The notes: generated by a model not told the origin, from the letters alone. A stretch of 64,000 nt of DNA from Paraburkholderia phenoliruptrix (GCF_019511605.1 NZ_JAEUAV010000028.1:1-64000); one strand, 5' to 3'. Counted from the first letter of the stretch, positions 26,681 through 36,416 are shown. Numbers and translations are program-made.

Positions 26681-27468
26681 GCGTGGGCTCCGGCGAGCGC
26701 CGCGTCGGCGCTGCCCATGTAGGCTTGCATTACCAGCGGATTTTTCGACACCTCGGCATACGTGCCCTCGGCAAGCACTTCGCCTCGTTGCAGCACGGTG
26801 ATGGTGTCGGAGATACCGGCAATCACATTCATGTTGTGCTCGACCATTAGAATCGTGCGGCCACTCGATACTTTCTTGATCAATGCCGTGACCCGATCCA
26901 CGTCTTCGTGACCCATCCCTTGCGTCGGCTCGTCGAGCAGCATCAGCTCGGGTTCCATCGCGAGCGTGGTGGCGATTTCCAGCGCGCGCTTGCGGCCGTA
27001 CGACAGTTCGACCGTCAGCACATCGGCAAAATCGGTCAAGCCCACTTGCGTGAGCAGATCCATTGCGCGGTCGTCGAGCCGGCGCAACGTGCGCTCGCTC
27101 TTCCAGAAGTGAAAAGCGGTGCCGAGCGAACGTTGCAAACCGACACGCACGTTCTGTAATGCCGTCAGATGCGGGAACACAGCGGAAATCTGGAACGAAC
27201 GGATAATGCCGCGCCGCGCGATCTGCGCGGGGCGCTCATGCGTGATGTCGACGCCGTTGAAGACGATCTGTCCGGCTGTCGGCTCGAGGAACTTGGTGAG
27301 CAGGTTAAAGCAGGTGGTCTTGCCGGCTCCATTGGGGCCGATCAGCGCATGAATCGAGCCGCGGCGCACGCGCAGGTTCACGCCGTTCACGGCAATGAAG
27401 CCTTTGAACTCACGAGTGAGGCCGCGCGTTTCGAGAATCGTATCGCCGAGAATCATGTTCCCTTCCAT
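26677..27468 (-). CDS. livG: Branched-chain amino acid type ABC transporter ATPase (LivG)
   Basis: An ATPase of 263 residues with Walker A GPNGAGKTTCFN, signature LSYGRKRALEIATTL and Walker B LMLLDEPTQGMG. The C-terminus has the LivG-type extension ILAEGTYAEVSKNP. It is the first gene of the second transporter operon, so the promoter should lie in 27469-27775. An ATG four codons downstream is an alternative start. Confidence 0.93.
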   Translation of the reverse strand: MEGNMILGDTILETRGLTREFKGFIAVNGVNLRVRRGSIHALIGPNGAGKTTCFNLLTKFLEPTAGQIVFNGVDITHERPAQIARRGIIRSFQISAVFPHLTALQNVRVGLQRSLGTAFHFWKSERTLRRLDDRAMDLLTQVGLTDFADVLTVELSYGRKRALEIATTLAMEPELMLLDEPTQGMGHEDVDRVTALIKKVSSGRTILMVEHNMNVIAGISDTITVLQRGEVLAEGTYAEVSKNPLVMQAYMGSADAALAGAHA

Positions 27469-27775
27469 GCGGAGTTAGGCGAAGCATTACGATCTTTCGC
27501 GCGAAGCTCTGCGCGACTTTTATTTGGACGGCGGCACCCCGTGCACGCTCGTTGGCGTGCTGCACCAATCCGGACGGTAATCCCTGGGGCAGCACGCAGC
27601 ATGGCTGCCATTGTCGCGCCAATGATGCAGCGCATTCATTGGGATTTGCACTTAGTGGACGATGTATCCTCACTAATCGTGCGCCGCAGTCTCCGCAGTC
27701 TCTTATTGGAGACATGCGGGCGCGAAGCTCACGCGTGCGCCATGCGCACCGCGTGCAGGTGGCGAGAAGAGCGTG
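27469..27775. other. Intergenic region upstream of livG
   Basis: About 307 bases with no gene. It holds the promoter of the second transporter operon. TTAGTG at 27652 and CACTAA at 27671 form a 6-bp inverted repeat with 13 bases between, a possible weak operator. No clear terminator for the incoming dehydrogenase transcript is seen. Confidence 0.4.
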
Positions 27776-29494
27776 TCACACTGCAGACATGGACACCGCA
27801 TTTGCAGCATGGGCGGCCATGCTGCCGCTCACGCGCGCGCGACGGTCCTCGCGGATCATGTCGCTCGCCCGCTCGGCAATCATCAACGTGGGCGAGTTCG
27901 TGTTGCCCGAGGTGATGGTTGGCATGACGGATGCGTCGACGACGCGCAAACCGTCGACACCGATAACTCGTAGTCGGTTGTCCACCACTGCGCCGGGATC
28001 GTCGGTCGTGCCCATGCGACACGTGCCCACCGGATGAAATATCGTGGTGCCGACAAGACCCGCGGCACGTTGCAGTTCTTCCTCGCTCTGATACTCGATG
28101 CCCGGCAAGATTTCCCGAGGCTGATAACGCGCCAATGCGGGCGCGGCGGCAATGCGGCGCGTGAGACGCAATGCGTTGGCGGCAACGTGCCGGTCGTAGT
28201 CGGTGGAAAGATAGTTGGGAGCGATGAGCGGCGGCGCCGAAGCGTCTGCCGACTCGATATGAATGCTGCCGCGCGAAGTGGGCCGCAACTGGCATACAGA
28301 CGCCGTGAATGCATTGAAGCGGTGCAGCGGTTCGCCAAAGCGATCCAGCGAAAGCGGCTGTACGTGATATTCGAGGTCGGGGCGAGTGATCGAGCGGTCT
28401 TCGCGATCGGACTTCGCGAACACCCCGAGCTGCGACGGCGACATCGACATCGGACCGCTTTGAAAAAGCGCGTACTGCACGCCTATCATCAGCTTGCCCC
28501 ACCAATGTGCGGACGCCGTATTGAGCGTACGTACGCCGTCGACCTGGTACGCCATACGCAATTGCAGATGGTCCTGCAGATTTTCGCCGACGCCGCGCAG
28601 GTCATTGACCACTTCGATACCCAGCCGTTGCAGACGCGCGCCGTTACCAATGCCGGACAACTCCAGCAATTGCGGCGAGTTCACCGCGCCTGAAGCAAGT
28701 ATCACTTCGCAACGCGCTTTGGCCACGAAGTCGATACCGTTGCCGCGATATTCGACACCGGCGCAGCGGCGTCCTTCGAATATCACGCGCCGCGTGTGCG
28801 CGCCGGTAATGACCGTGAGATTCGGGCGCCGCATTGCAGGACGCAAGAAGGCCTTCGACGCATTCCAGCGAATGCCGCGCTTCTGATTCACATCGAAGTA
28901 GCCGACGCCGCTGTTGTCGCCGCGGTTAAAGTCGTCGGTGGCGGGAATGCCGGTCTCCAGCGCGGCCTTTGAAAATTCCTCGAGTATCTTCCACTTCAGG
29001 CGTTGCTTCTCGACACGCCATGGCCCGCCTGCTCCATGTGACTCGCTTGCGCCGCCGTAGTAATCCTCGCTTCGTTTGAAAATGGGCAACACCGAATTCC
29101 ACGACCACGACGCGTCGTTCGTCACACGCGCCCACTCGTCGTAGTCCTCGCGCTGGCCGCGCATATAGATCATGCCGTTGATGGACGACGAGCCGCCCAG
29201 CACCCGCCCGCGCGGATACGACAGCGCGCGCCCGTTCAGTCCCGGCTCTGCTTGCGTTTTGTAGAGCCAGTCAGTGCGGGGATTGCCGATGCAGTACAGA
29301 TAGCCGACCGGCACATGGATCCAGTGATAATCGTCCTTGCCGCCCGCTTCGAGCAAAAGCACCTGCACGTCCGGATCTTCGGTCAGGCGATTGGCGAGCA
29401 CGCAGCCTGCTGTCCCCGCGCCGACGACAATGTAGTCGAATTCGCCTTCAAGGCGCCGCTCCGACGCCGACGACGCGGCTTGCACGTGGCTCAT
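27776..29494 (-). CDS. GMC-family FAD-dependent alcohol (choline-type) dehydrogenase
   Basis: A flavoprotein of 572 residues. The FAD-binding segment YIVVGAGTAGCVLANRLTED lies at 20-39, the GMC signature GRVLGGSSSINGMIYMRG near 95-112, and the C-terminal catalytic region GTTIFHPVGTCRMG near 520. Such enzymes oxidise alcohols to aldehydes. It follows the CoA-acylating aldehyde dehydrogenase gene in the same direction, so the two could oxidise an alcohol through an aldehyde to an acyl-CoA. The choline name is only a family label; no BetB or BetI lies nearby. The last 40 residues are Ala-rich and poorly conserved in character. Confidence 0.9.
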   Translation of the reverse strand: MSHVQAASSASERRLEGEFDYIVVGAGTAGCVLANRLTEDPDVQVLLLEAGGKDDYHWIHVPVGYLYCIGNPRTDWLYKTQAEPGLNGRALSYPRGRVLGGSSSINGMIYMRGQREDYDEWARVTNDASWSWNSVLPIFKRSEDYYGGASESHGAGGPWRVEKQRLKWKILEEFSKAALETGIPATDDFNRGDNSGVGYFDVNQKRGIRWNASKAFLRPAMRRPNLTVITGAHTRRVIFEGRRCAGVEYRGNGIDFVAKARCEVILASGAVNSPQLLELSGIGNGARLQRLGIEVVNDLRGVGENLQDHLQLRMAYQVDGVRTLNTASAHWWGKLMIGVQYALFQSGPMSMSPSQLGVFAKSDREDRSITRPDLEYHVQPLSLDRFGEPLHRFNAFTASVCQLRPTSRGSIHIESADASAPPLIAPNYLSTDYDRHVAANALRLTRRIAAAPALARYQPREILPGIEYQSEEELQRAAGLVGTTIFHPVGTCRMGTTDDPGAVVDNRLRVIGVDGLRVVDASVMPTITSGNTNSPTLMIAERASDMIREDRRARVSGSMAAHAANAVSMSAV

Positions 29495-29598
29495 CGTTCA
29501 GTCTCCTAATCATTTTTTTGCCGATGGCGTGACGCCCGGCCTGATCGACGCCTTCGGCGCGCTGTTCGCTCCGCGCAGCCGAAGGCTAACGTCCGTAG

Positions 29599-31137
29599 TT
29601 ACTTCGCGACCGGCATCGTGAATTCGGCGCCCTTCGCGATACTGTCGGGCCAGCGCTGCATGATGCTCTTGTAGCGCGTGTAGAACCGCACGCCCTCTTC
29701 GCCGTACGCGTGATGGTCGCCGAACAGCGACTTCTTCCAGCCGCCGAACGAGTGCCACGCCATAGGCACCGGAATCGGCACGTTGATGCCCACCATGCCG
29801 ATCTGAATCTGCCGCGAGAATGCGCGCGCTATGCCGCCGTCGGACGTGAACAACGAGACGCCGTTGGCAAACTCGTTCGCGTTGATCAGTTCAACCGCCG
29901 ACGCGAAGTCAGGTACACGCACCACGCACAGCACCGGCCCGAAGATTTCCTCGCGATAGATCTTCATTTCCGTCGACACATTGTCGAACAGCGTACCGCC
30001 GAGGAAGAAGCCCTTCTCGTGTCCTTCTACCCGATGAGCGCGGCCATCCACGACAAGCTTTGCGCCTGCCGCGATGCCGGCTTCGATGTAGCCGAGCACC
30101 TTCTCGCGATGCGCGGCCGTCACCAGCGGTCCCATTTCGGCGGCCGACTCCATGCCGTTCAGAATCTTCAGGCTTTTTACGCGAGGCGTGAGCCGCTCGA
30201 CCAGTTCGTCCGCGATATGGCCCACTGCAACGGCGACGGAGATCGCCATGCAGCGCTCGCCCGCTGAACCGTATGCGGCGCCGATCAGTGCGTCGACGGC
30301 TTGATCGAGATCCGCGTCGGGCATCACGACGAGGTGATTCTTGGCGCCGCCCAACGCCTGCACGCGTTTGCCGTGCTTTGTGCCCTCGGCATGGATGTAC
30401 TCGGCAATCGGCGTGGAACCGACAAACGACACGGCGCTCACGTCGGGATGCACGAGCAGTGCGTCAACCGCGACCTTGTCGCCGTGCACGACGTTGAACA
30501 CGCCGTCGGGCAAACCGGCTTCCCGCAGCAGTTCCGCAATACGGTTGGATGCCGACGGGTCGCGCTCCGAGGGCTTCAGCACGAAGGTGTTGCCGCACGC
30601 AATCGCGACGGGGAACATCCAGCACGGCACCATCATCGGGAAATTGAAGGGCGTGATTCCCGCGACCACGCCAAGCGGCTGACGCAGGTTCCAGTTGTCG
30701 ATGCCGCCGCCGATCTGGTCGGTGAAGTCCGTCTTCAGCAGATTGGGAATGCCGCACGCGAACTCGACCACTTCGATACCGCGCATCACCTCGCCTTTCG
30801 CGTCGGAGAACACCTTGCCGTGCTCGCGGGTGATCAGTTCGGCGAGTTCGTCGTGGTGGCGGTCGAGCAGTTCCTTGAACTTGAAGAGCACGCGGGCTCG
30901 CTTGATGGGCGCGGTTTCGCTCCATGCGGGAAACGCCGCATACGCAGCGGCAACCGCCGCATCCACTTCTGCCACGCTGCCTAGCGGCACACGCGCACTC
31001 ACTTCGCCGAGCGCTGGATTGAAGACGTCGCCAAAACGGCCGCTGGTTCCGTCAATGGCCTTGCCGTTGATGAAATGCGTCAGCGTCTGCACGCCGGTGC
31101 CCGTGCGAACGATTTCGTCTGGATATGTCTCGCTCAT
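29599..31137 (-). CDS. mmsA: Methylmalonate-semialdehyde dehydrogenase (CoA-acylating)
   Basis: An aldehyde dehydrogenase of 512 residues from the ATG at 31137, with GAGGAC upstream. A longer frame would add 28 residues reaching toward the divergent gene. The features are those of MMSDH: GITPFNFPMMVPCWMFPVAI at 160-179, SFVGSTPIAEYI, and the nucleophile Cys296 in GSAGERCMA. MMSDH oxidises methylmalonate or malonate semialdehyde to propionyl- or acetyl-CoA in valine and pyrimidine breakdown. It is divergent from a LysR regulator and followed by a GMC dehydrogenase, so another aldehyde substrate is possible. Confidence 0.9.
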   Translation of the reverse strand: MSETYPDEIVRTGTGVQTLTHFINGKAIDGTSGRFGDVFNPALGEVSARVPLGSVAEVDAAVAAAYAAFPAWSETAPIKRARVLFKFKELLDRHHDELAELITREHGKVFSDAKGEVMRGIEVVEFACGIPNLLKTDFTDQIGGGIDNWNLRQPLGVVAGITPFNFPMMVPCWMFPVAIACGNTFVLKPSERDPSASNRIAELLREAGLPDGVFNVVHGDKVAVDALLVHPDVSAVSFVGSTPIAEYIHAEGTKHGKRVQALGGAKNHLVVMPDADLDQAVDALIGAAYGSAGERCMAISVAVAVGHIADELVERLTPRVKSLKILNGMESAAEMGPLVTAAHREKVLGYIEAGIAAGAKLVVDGRAHRVEGHEKGFFLGGTLFDNVSTEMKIYREEIFGPVLCVVRVPDFASAVELINANEFANGVSLFTSDGGIARAFSRQIQIGMVGINVPIPVPMAWHSFGGWKKSLFGDHHAYGEEGVRFYTRYKSIMQRWPDSIAKGAEFTMPVAK

Positions 31138-31253
31138 GTTCTGTCCTCGCGGTTGTGGACCATCGTTCATGATGGCTGCTGCGAATTTTTCCGCCGCCCA
31201 AAAAATGGCGCGCTGAAACACGAGCGTACGGCGCTTCGCGTGCGGAAATCCAA

Positions 31254-31266
31254 TGAGTAATGCTCA
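31254..31266. promoter_or_regulatory. Candidate LysR operator
   Basis: TGAGTAATGCTCA is a T-N11-A motif with 4-bp inverted arms, the classic LysR-type binding form. It lies between the divergent mmsA and lysR-type genes, 32 bases before the regulator start, where it could serve autoregulation and mmsA activation. Confidence 0.5.
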
Positions 31267-31297
31267 ACTGCGCTATAAGGAGAGTTAATATCAGCGG

Positions 31298-32197
31298 ATG
31301 GATCTCACTCTGCTACGTGCGTTCGTCACCGTGGCACGCGAGGGCAACCTCACGCGCGCGGCAGTGCAACTGCATCTGACGCAACCGGCCGTCAGTCTGC
31401 AAATCAAGCATTTGCAGGAAACGCTCGGCGTCACGCTGTTTACCCGGACCTCGCACGGACTTTCTCTCACGCGCGACGGCCAGGCGCTGTTGCCGCACGC
31501 GGAGCGCGCCCTCGCGGCGGCAAGCGACGTGCAGCGCGCCGCGCAGTCGCTGCGCCAGGAAGTGCGCGGACGCTTGCGCATCGGCACCATTCTCGACCCC
31601 GAGTTCCTGCGGCTCGGCGGCTTTCTGAAGCAACTGGTGGAAACGTGGCCGCACATCGAGACGGCCTTGCGGCACGGCATGTCGGGCTGGGTGCTCGAGC
31701 AGGTGCGCGCCGGCGAGCTGGACGTGGGCTATTACATCGGCGTGCCCGCCGATGACGAAGGCCGCGATGCGCGCGCCTTTCACACGCTGACCCTCACCCA
31801 TTTCCAATACCGCGTGCTGGCGCCGGCCGGCTGGAAGGACCGCGTCAAAGGCGCGCGCGACTGGCGTTCGCTCGCCGCGTTTCCGTGGATCTGGACACCG
31901 CCTGCGTCCGCGCACAACCGGCTGTTGTCGCACGCATTCAGCGAGGCGGGGGTGAAGCCCGTCAAGGTCGCGGAGGTGGACCAGGAGCCGTCCATGCTGG
32001 ATCTCGTCAAATCGGGCGTAGGGTTGACGCTCGCGCGCGACGCGATTGCGATTGCCGAGGCCCACGCACATGCGCTGACCATCGTCGAAGGAATTACGGT
32101 GCCGACGCAACTGAGCTTCGTCACGCTGGCCGAACGCAAGGACGAGCCCGCGATAGCGGCCGCGCTCAAGCTGATCGAACTGCAATGGGCAAGCTGA
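31298..32197 (+). CDS. LysR-family transcriptional regulator
   Basis: A 299-residue regulator. The N-terminal winged helix-turn-helix is MDLTLLRAFVTVAREGNLTR followed by AAVQLHLTQPAVSLQIKHLQ. A periplasmic-binding-like effector domain starts near residue 90 (RGRLRIGTILDPEFLRLGGF). It is divergent from mmsA with a T-N11-A site between, so it probably controls mmsA and the GMC dehydrogenase gene. The effector is unknown. Confidence 0.93.
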   Translation: MDLTLLRAFVTVAREGNLTRAAVQLHLTQPAVSLQIKHLQETLGVTLFTRTSHGLSLTRDGQALLPHAERALAAASDVQRAAQSLRQEVRGRLRIGTILDPEFLRLGGFLKQLVETWPHIETALRHGMSGWVLEQVRAGELDVGYYIGVPADDEGRDARAFHTLTLTHFQYRVLAPAGWKDRVKGARDWRSLAAFPWIWTPPASAHNRLLSHAFSEAGVKPVKVAEVDQEPSMLDLVKSGVGLTLARDAIAIAEAHAHALTIVEGITVPTQLSFVTLAERKDEPAIAAALKLIELQWAS

Positions 32198-32464
32198 ATC
32201 CGCCCGAGCAGCGTCTGGCCTCCTTCCAGCAGCGGCGCATGCGTTGTGCGTTGCGATATGAGCCGTTCTCATGACAGCGCCGGCCAGGCGCCGTCAGACG
32301 CTTGCATGCGCAATGAAACCGCGGCGTCACGCAGTATTTGTTAGATTGGCGGTTCACTGACGCGCCCGCCGCCGCTTTTCCGTTCCAACCGACTCTGTCT
32401 TTCCCGGCAGCCTCGCGGCTCGCGCCCCAGGCAGCCGGCCATCCCATCCCGACAGGAGACTGAT

Positions 32465-33001
32465 ATGGCACGCAACATCGAAATCAAAGCCCGCGCCCAG
32501 CATTTCGAGCAACTGCGCGAACGCGCGGCGCAACTCGCGCCGGATGCGCCGCTCATTTTCCGCCAGCAGGACTTTTTCTATGACGTGCCGCGCGGGCGTC
32601 TGAAGCTGCGTCAGTTCGACGACGGCACGCCTGCCGAACTGATCTTCTATCAGCGCGACGACCGCGACGGGCCGAAAGCGTCTTACTACACGCGCAGTCC
32701 CGTGACGAACCCCGAAGCCATGCACGCGCTGCTGGCCACCGCGCTCACCACGCGCGGCATCGTCACCAAGGAGCGGCACGTGTATCTGGCGGGGCGCACG
32801 CGCATTCATCTGGACCGCGTGGACGGTCTCGGCGATTTCGTCGAGCTCGAAGTGGTGCTCGCGCAGGACGACAACGAGGAAGACGGTCACGCGGAAGCCC
32901 ACGCGATGTTCGCGAGCCTCGGCGTAGCGGAATCCGATCTGGTGGCAGTGGCCTACGTGGATCTGCTCAACGCCCCTCACGAGCCGAAGCAGGCGGCATG
33001 A
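32465..33001 (+). CDS. CYTH-domain protein (class IV adenylate cyclase or triphosphatase type)
   Basis: A 178-residue CYTH-fold protein. ATG follows CAGGAG at a normal distance. The N-terminal strand reads NIEIKA, where the family motif ExExK would have Glu at position 4; here it is Asn4, with Glu6 and Lys8 kept. Later basic and acidic strands (KLRQF, ELIFYQRDD, KERHVYL, RIHLDRVDGLGDFVELEVVL) line the tunnel that binds triphosphates. The family includes class IV adenylate cyclases, thiamine triphosphatases and inorganic triphosphatases. Which reaction it performs cannot be told. Confidence 0.85.
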   Translation: MARNIEIKARAQHFEQLRERAAQLAPDAPLIFRQQDFFYDVPRGRLKLRQFDDGTPAELIFYQRDDRDGPKASYYTRSPVTNPEAMHALLATALTTRGIVTKERHVYLAGRTRIHLDRVDGLGDFVELEVVLAQDDNEEDGHAEAHAMFASLGVAESDLVAVAYVDLLNAPHEPKQAA

Positions 33002-33025
33002 TCCGCGCGGCCGCGCGAGCTGAAG

Positions 33026-33535
33026 TCAGGCGGCGGCCGTTCCGGAAGAAGACAGATGTGCAAGCGGCAACGGACCGTTGCGCTTGAACGTGGTGAGCAC
33101 GATGTTCGAGCGCACGCTGTCCACACCAGGCACACGCATGAGCCTTTTCATGACGAACGTGGACAGATAGTTGAGGTCGGGCGCGACGATGCGCAGCAGA
33201 TAGTCGGCGTCGCCCACCACCGCATGGCATTCCAGCACTTCCGGCAACAGGTCGATCTGCTGCTGGAATTGTTCGATCACCGAATCGCCGTGATGCTTGA
33301 GCTTCAGACTCGTGAAAGCCGTCACGCCCAAGCCGAGCTTTTCGGGGCGCAGCACGACCCGATAGCCGTCCACCACGCCGATCTGCTCGAGCCGCTGCAA
33401 GCGCCGCCCGATCTGCGACGGCGACAGCGGCACCTGTTCGGCAAGCTGCTGATGCGTGGCGCGGCCAAAGCGCTGCAATACGTCGAGCAGCGCAAGGTCG
33501 AAGTGGTCAAGATCCAGCATGTAACGGTCCGGCAT
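33026..33535 (-). CDS. Lrp/AsnC-family transcriptional regulator
   Basis: A 169-residue regulator from the ATG at 33535 (MPDRYMLDLDHFDLALLDVL). A second ATG five codons later is also possible, and a frame running further upstream lacks regulator features. The helix-turn-helix is ATHQQLAEQVPLSPSQIGRR, then a RAM ligand-binding domain (VLECHAVVGDADYLLRIVAP). Such proteins sense amino acids as octamers. No adjacent target gene stands out. Confidence 0.92.
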   Translation of the reverse strand: MPDRYMLDLDHFDLALLDVLQRFGRATHQQLAEQVPLSPSQIGRRLQRLEQIGVVDGYRVVLRPEKLGLGVTAFTSLKLKHHGDSVIEQFQQQIDLLPEVLECHAVVGDADYLLRIVAPDLNYLSTFVMKRLMRVPGVDSVRSNIVLTTFKRNGPLPLAHLSSSGTAAA

Positions 33536-33757
33536 CCAATAGGCGCTTAATACCCGATTATTGCATGCTCGAGCTGCTGCGGCCGGACGGCCGCGCAACG
33601 CCAATTCGTGAGGCACGCATGAGGCGGATTGCCTCGCTGCGAGCGACATACAGAACCGGACCCGCTGCAACGGGAGAATGGCGCGGACCCGGCGGCAGCG
33701 AAGAATTCCTCGTATTGAAAGGGCTTTGCAGGCAACGACGCGCACAAACCTTCAGTT

Positions 33758-33982
33758 CTACAGGCTATTCTTAAGGCTCACGTAAGAATCCCACGCCTGG
33801 CGCGCAATCGCGTCCAGATCATCGCGCGATAGCGTGTTCTGACGCTGTACAATCAGCATCGCATACGGCTTGGAGAGCGCGCTTGCCTCCTTGCACAGAA
33901 CGAGTTCGTCTCCGCTCGAAGGTGAGCGGGCGCGCCAGAAGTTGATCGCGGCTTCGAGTTCCTGAATGCTGATCTCGGACAT
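33758..33982 (-). CDS. DUF3717 small protein
   Basis: A 74-residue acidic protein, MSEISIQELEAAINFWRARS, matching what I recall of DUF3717, a family found mainly in Burkholderiales. It has a short helical pattern with no membrane segment or signal. Function is unknown. It lies between the Lrp-type regulator and a two-component system read the other way. Confidence 0.75.
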   Translation of the reverse strand: MSEISIQELEAAINFWRARSPSSGDELVLCKEASALSKPYAMLIVQRQNTLSRDDLDAIARQAWDSYVSLKNSL

Positions 33983-34091
33983 GCTTCGATTATCCGGAGG
34001 GCGCGAGCACGTCGGCTCGACGACTGCATGGCAGGCGCTCCGGCGAACCGCTTGCCCGAACGCCTAAACCCATTGTAATTGAGCGAAATCC

Positions 34092-34778
34092 ATGCGACTC
34101 CTTCTGATCGAAGATGACCGCCCCATCGCACGCGGCATCCAAAGCAGCCTCGAACAAGCCGGCTTCACGGTCGACATGGTCCACGACGGCATTTTCGCCG
34201 AACAGGCCCTCACGCAAAACCGCCACGAACTGGTGATTCTCGACCTCGGCCTGCCGGGTATCGACGGCATGACGCTGCTCTCGCGCTTCCGTCAGAGCAA
34301 TCGCCATACGCCGGTCATCATTCTCACCGCGCGCGACGAATTGAACGACCGCGTGCAGGGCCTGAATTCCGGCGCCGACGACTACATGCTCAAGCCGTTC
34401 GAGCCCACCGAACTCGAAGCGCGCATTCGCGCCGTGATGCGCCGCAGCGGTCCGCATGGCGACATGCCGCGTCCGGAGGTGTCGCTCGGCGGTGTGCGCC
34501 TGTCGGGCGTCGATCGCCGCATTTTCAACGACGACAAGCCGCTCGAATTGTCGCCGCGCGAATTCGCGGTGCTCGAAATGCTGCTGCTGCGCCACGGCCG
34601 CGTGGTCAGCAAGGCGCAGTTGCAGGACCATCTGACGCATTTCGGCGGCGATCTCGGCGACACGGCAATCGAAGTCTATGTGCACCGCGTGCGCAAGAAA
34701 CTCGAGAGCTGCCGCGTCGAAATCGTCACGGTGCGCGGCTTCGGTTACCTGTTGCAGGAAATCCGCCAGGCCGCATAA
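34092..34778 (+). CDS. OmpR-family response regulator (TctD/QseB-like)
   Basis: A 228-residue response regulator. The receiver domain has acidic residues at 8-9, the phosphorylation site Asp51 in LDLGLPGIDG, and Lys in YMLKPF. The C-terminal winged helix (LELSPREFAVLEMLLLRHGR, then VYVHRVRKKLE) binds DNA. The sensor kinase gene begins 132 bases downstream on the same strand. The pair resembles tricarboxylate-sensing TctD/TctE and quorum-linked QseB/QseC systems. The stimulus is not evident. Confidence 0.94.
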   Translation: MRLLLIEDDRPIARGIQSSLEQAGFTVDMVHDGIFAEQALTQNRHELVILDLGLPGIDGMTLLSRFRQSNRHTPVIILTARDELNDRVQGLNSGADDYMLKPFEPTELEARIRAVMRRSGPHGDMPRPEVSLGGVRLSGVDRRIFNDDKPLELSPREFAVLEMLLLRHGRVVSKAQLQDHLTHFGGDLGDTAIEVYVHRVRKKLESCRVEIVTVRGFGYLLQEIRQAA

Positions 34779-34910
34779 TCGTCATGAAGGCCGCCATTCA
34801 CTTGCGGCCAGACGGCGCCGGGCCGGCGCGGCGCGCTGCGTGAGCGAGCCGCCGGCGCCCGGCGAAACTTCAGGGCGCCTCGCGCCAGCCTCTTTCCAGC
34901 GCGTTCGATC

Positions 34911-36416
34911 ATGCCCCAGCCGGCCGCCAATAGCCTGCGCCGCACGCTGCTGCGGCGCCTGGCTGCTCCCCTTTCGCTGCTCGCGCTCATGAGCGGCCTG
35001 ATCGCCTACTGGCTTGCGTGGCAGTACACGCAGCACGTGGTCGACCGCTCGCTCGCGGATCTCGCGACCGCCATCTCCAAGCAGATCCAGATTGCGGGCC
35101 CCGACGCGCCCATTACCGTGCCGCCGCTCGCGCAAGCCATGTTCTCCGATCCGATGGAGCATCTCGTCTATCGGATCAGCAATGGCGAAACAGAGATTGC
35201 CGGCGACGAGACGCTTCCGCTGCAAGGCGCGAGCGTGCGGCGCATGCATTATGCGTACGTGTTCGAAACGCAGCACCAGGGGGTCACCGTGCGCGTCGCG
35301 CAGGTGCGGGTCGATCAGCCGGTCGGCAATCCGATCGTCGTGGAGGTCGGGCAGCCGGTGCATCACCGCTTTCGCATCGCCGCCGAGTTTCTGGTTGCGA
35401 TCATGATGCCGCTGCTGTTGCTGCTGCTCGCCGGCTGGGTGATCGTGTGGCGCGTGGTGAATCAGCAGCTCAATCCGCTGACCCATCTCGCGGATTCGCT
35501 GAACCGGCAAACGCACACGTCACTGGAACCGGTGGACGAAACCTATGTGCCGGTCGAGATCCGGCCGCTGACCGGCGCCGTGAACGCGCTGCTCGGCCGT
35601 CTGAAGACCGCGCTCGACGGTCAGCGCAAGTTCATTGCCGATGCCGCGCACCAGTTGCGCACGCCGCTCACGGCCGTCAAGCTGCATGCGGAACAGGCCG
35701 CAGTCGCGCGCGACCCGCAGCAGACGCTCGCCGCTGTGCGCGAGTTGCGGGCGGCGGCCGATCGCGCGGTGCGTCTGTCCAATCAGTTGCTGTCCCTCGC
35801 GCGGGCAGAGCCGGCCGAGCAGGCCGCGCGCTTCGTCAATGTCGACATGGCCGCGCTCGCGTTCGACACGGGCGCCGAATGGGTGCCGCGTGCATTGGCG
35901 TCGCACATCGACCTGGGCTTTCAGCGGCTCGACGACCCGACCAACGATCATCCGTTGATCGCGCGCGGCAATCCGGTGTTGCTCCATGAAGTGATCGCCA
36001 ATCTGCTGGATAACGCGCTGAAGTACGTGCCGCCTTCGCGCTTCGATGGCGGGCGCATAACGGTCACCGTGTCGCAAACCGTCGTTGACGATGTGCGCAT
36101 GGCCGAGATCGTGGTGGAAGACAATGGCGCGGGCGTGCCTCACACGCAGCAAGCCGATCTCTTCAAGCGCTTTTTCCGCGGCGACGGTCAGAGCGATAAC
36201 GGCGTGGACGGCGGGGCCGGTCTCGGCCTTGCGATCGTTCACGACATCATGGTGCTGCATGGCGGCAGCGTCCATTACGAGGACGCGCCCGAAGGCGGAG
36301 CCCGCTTTATCGTGCGTATTCCGCTCGTGCAAGCGGCGGTGCGGCCGTCCGACGCGAGCGCCGACGCGCCGGCCGGCGAACAAAAACCGGCGCACTCGGC
36401 GCCGGTCGATATGTAG
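34911..36416 (+). CDS. Sensor histidine kinase (TctE-like)
   Basis: An inner-membrane kinase of 501 residues. The first membrane helix lies at about 18-38 and the second at 161-182, enclosing a periplasmic domain of about 120 residues of the 2CSK_N type. The HisKA box has His247 in ADAAHQLRTPLT. N box NLLDNALKY, G1 DNGAGVP and G2 GAGLGLAI complete the ATPase domain. It is the partner of the response regulator just upstream. No tctABC transporter is nearby. Confidence 0.93.
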   Translation: MPQPAANSLRRTLLRRLAAPLSLLALMSGLIAYWLAWQYTQHVVDRSLADLATAISKQIQIAGPDAPITVPPLAQAMFSDPMEHLVYRISNGETEIAGDETLPLQGASVRRMHYAYVFETQHQGVTVRVAQVRVDQPVGNPIVVEVGQPVHHRFRIAAEFLVAIMMPLLLLLLAGWVIVWRVVNQQLNPLTHLADSLNRQTHTSLEPVDETYVPVEIRPLTGAVNALLGRLKTALDGQRKFIADAAHQLRTPLTAVKLHAEQAAVARDPQQTLAAVRELRAAADRAVRLSNQLLSLARAEPAEQAARFVNVDMAALAFDTGAEWVPRALASHIDLGFQRLDDPTNDHPLIARGNPVLLHEVIANLLDNALKYVPPSRFDGGRITVTVSQTVVDDVRMAEIVVEDNGAGVPHTQQADLFKRFFRGDGQSDNGVDGGAGLGLAIVHDIMVLHGGSVHYEDAPEGGARFIVRIPLVQAAVRPSDASADAPAGEQKPAHSAPVDM

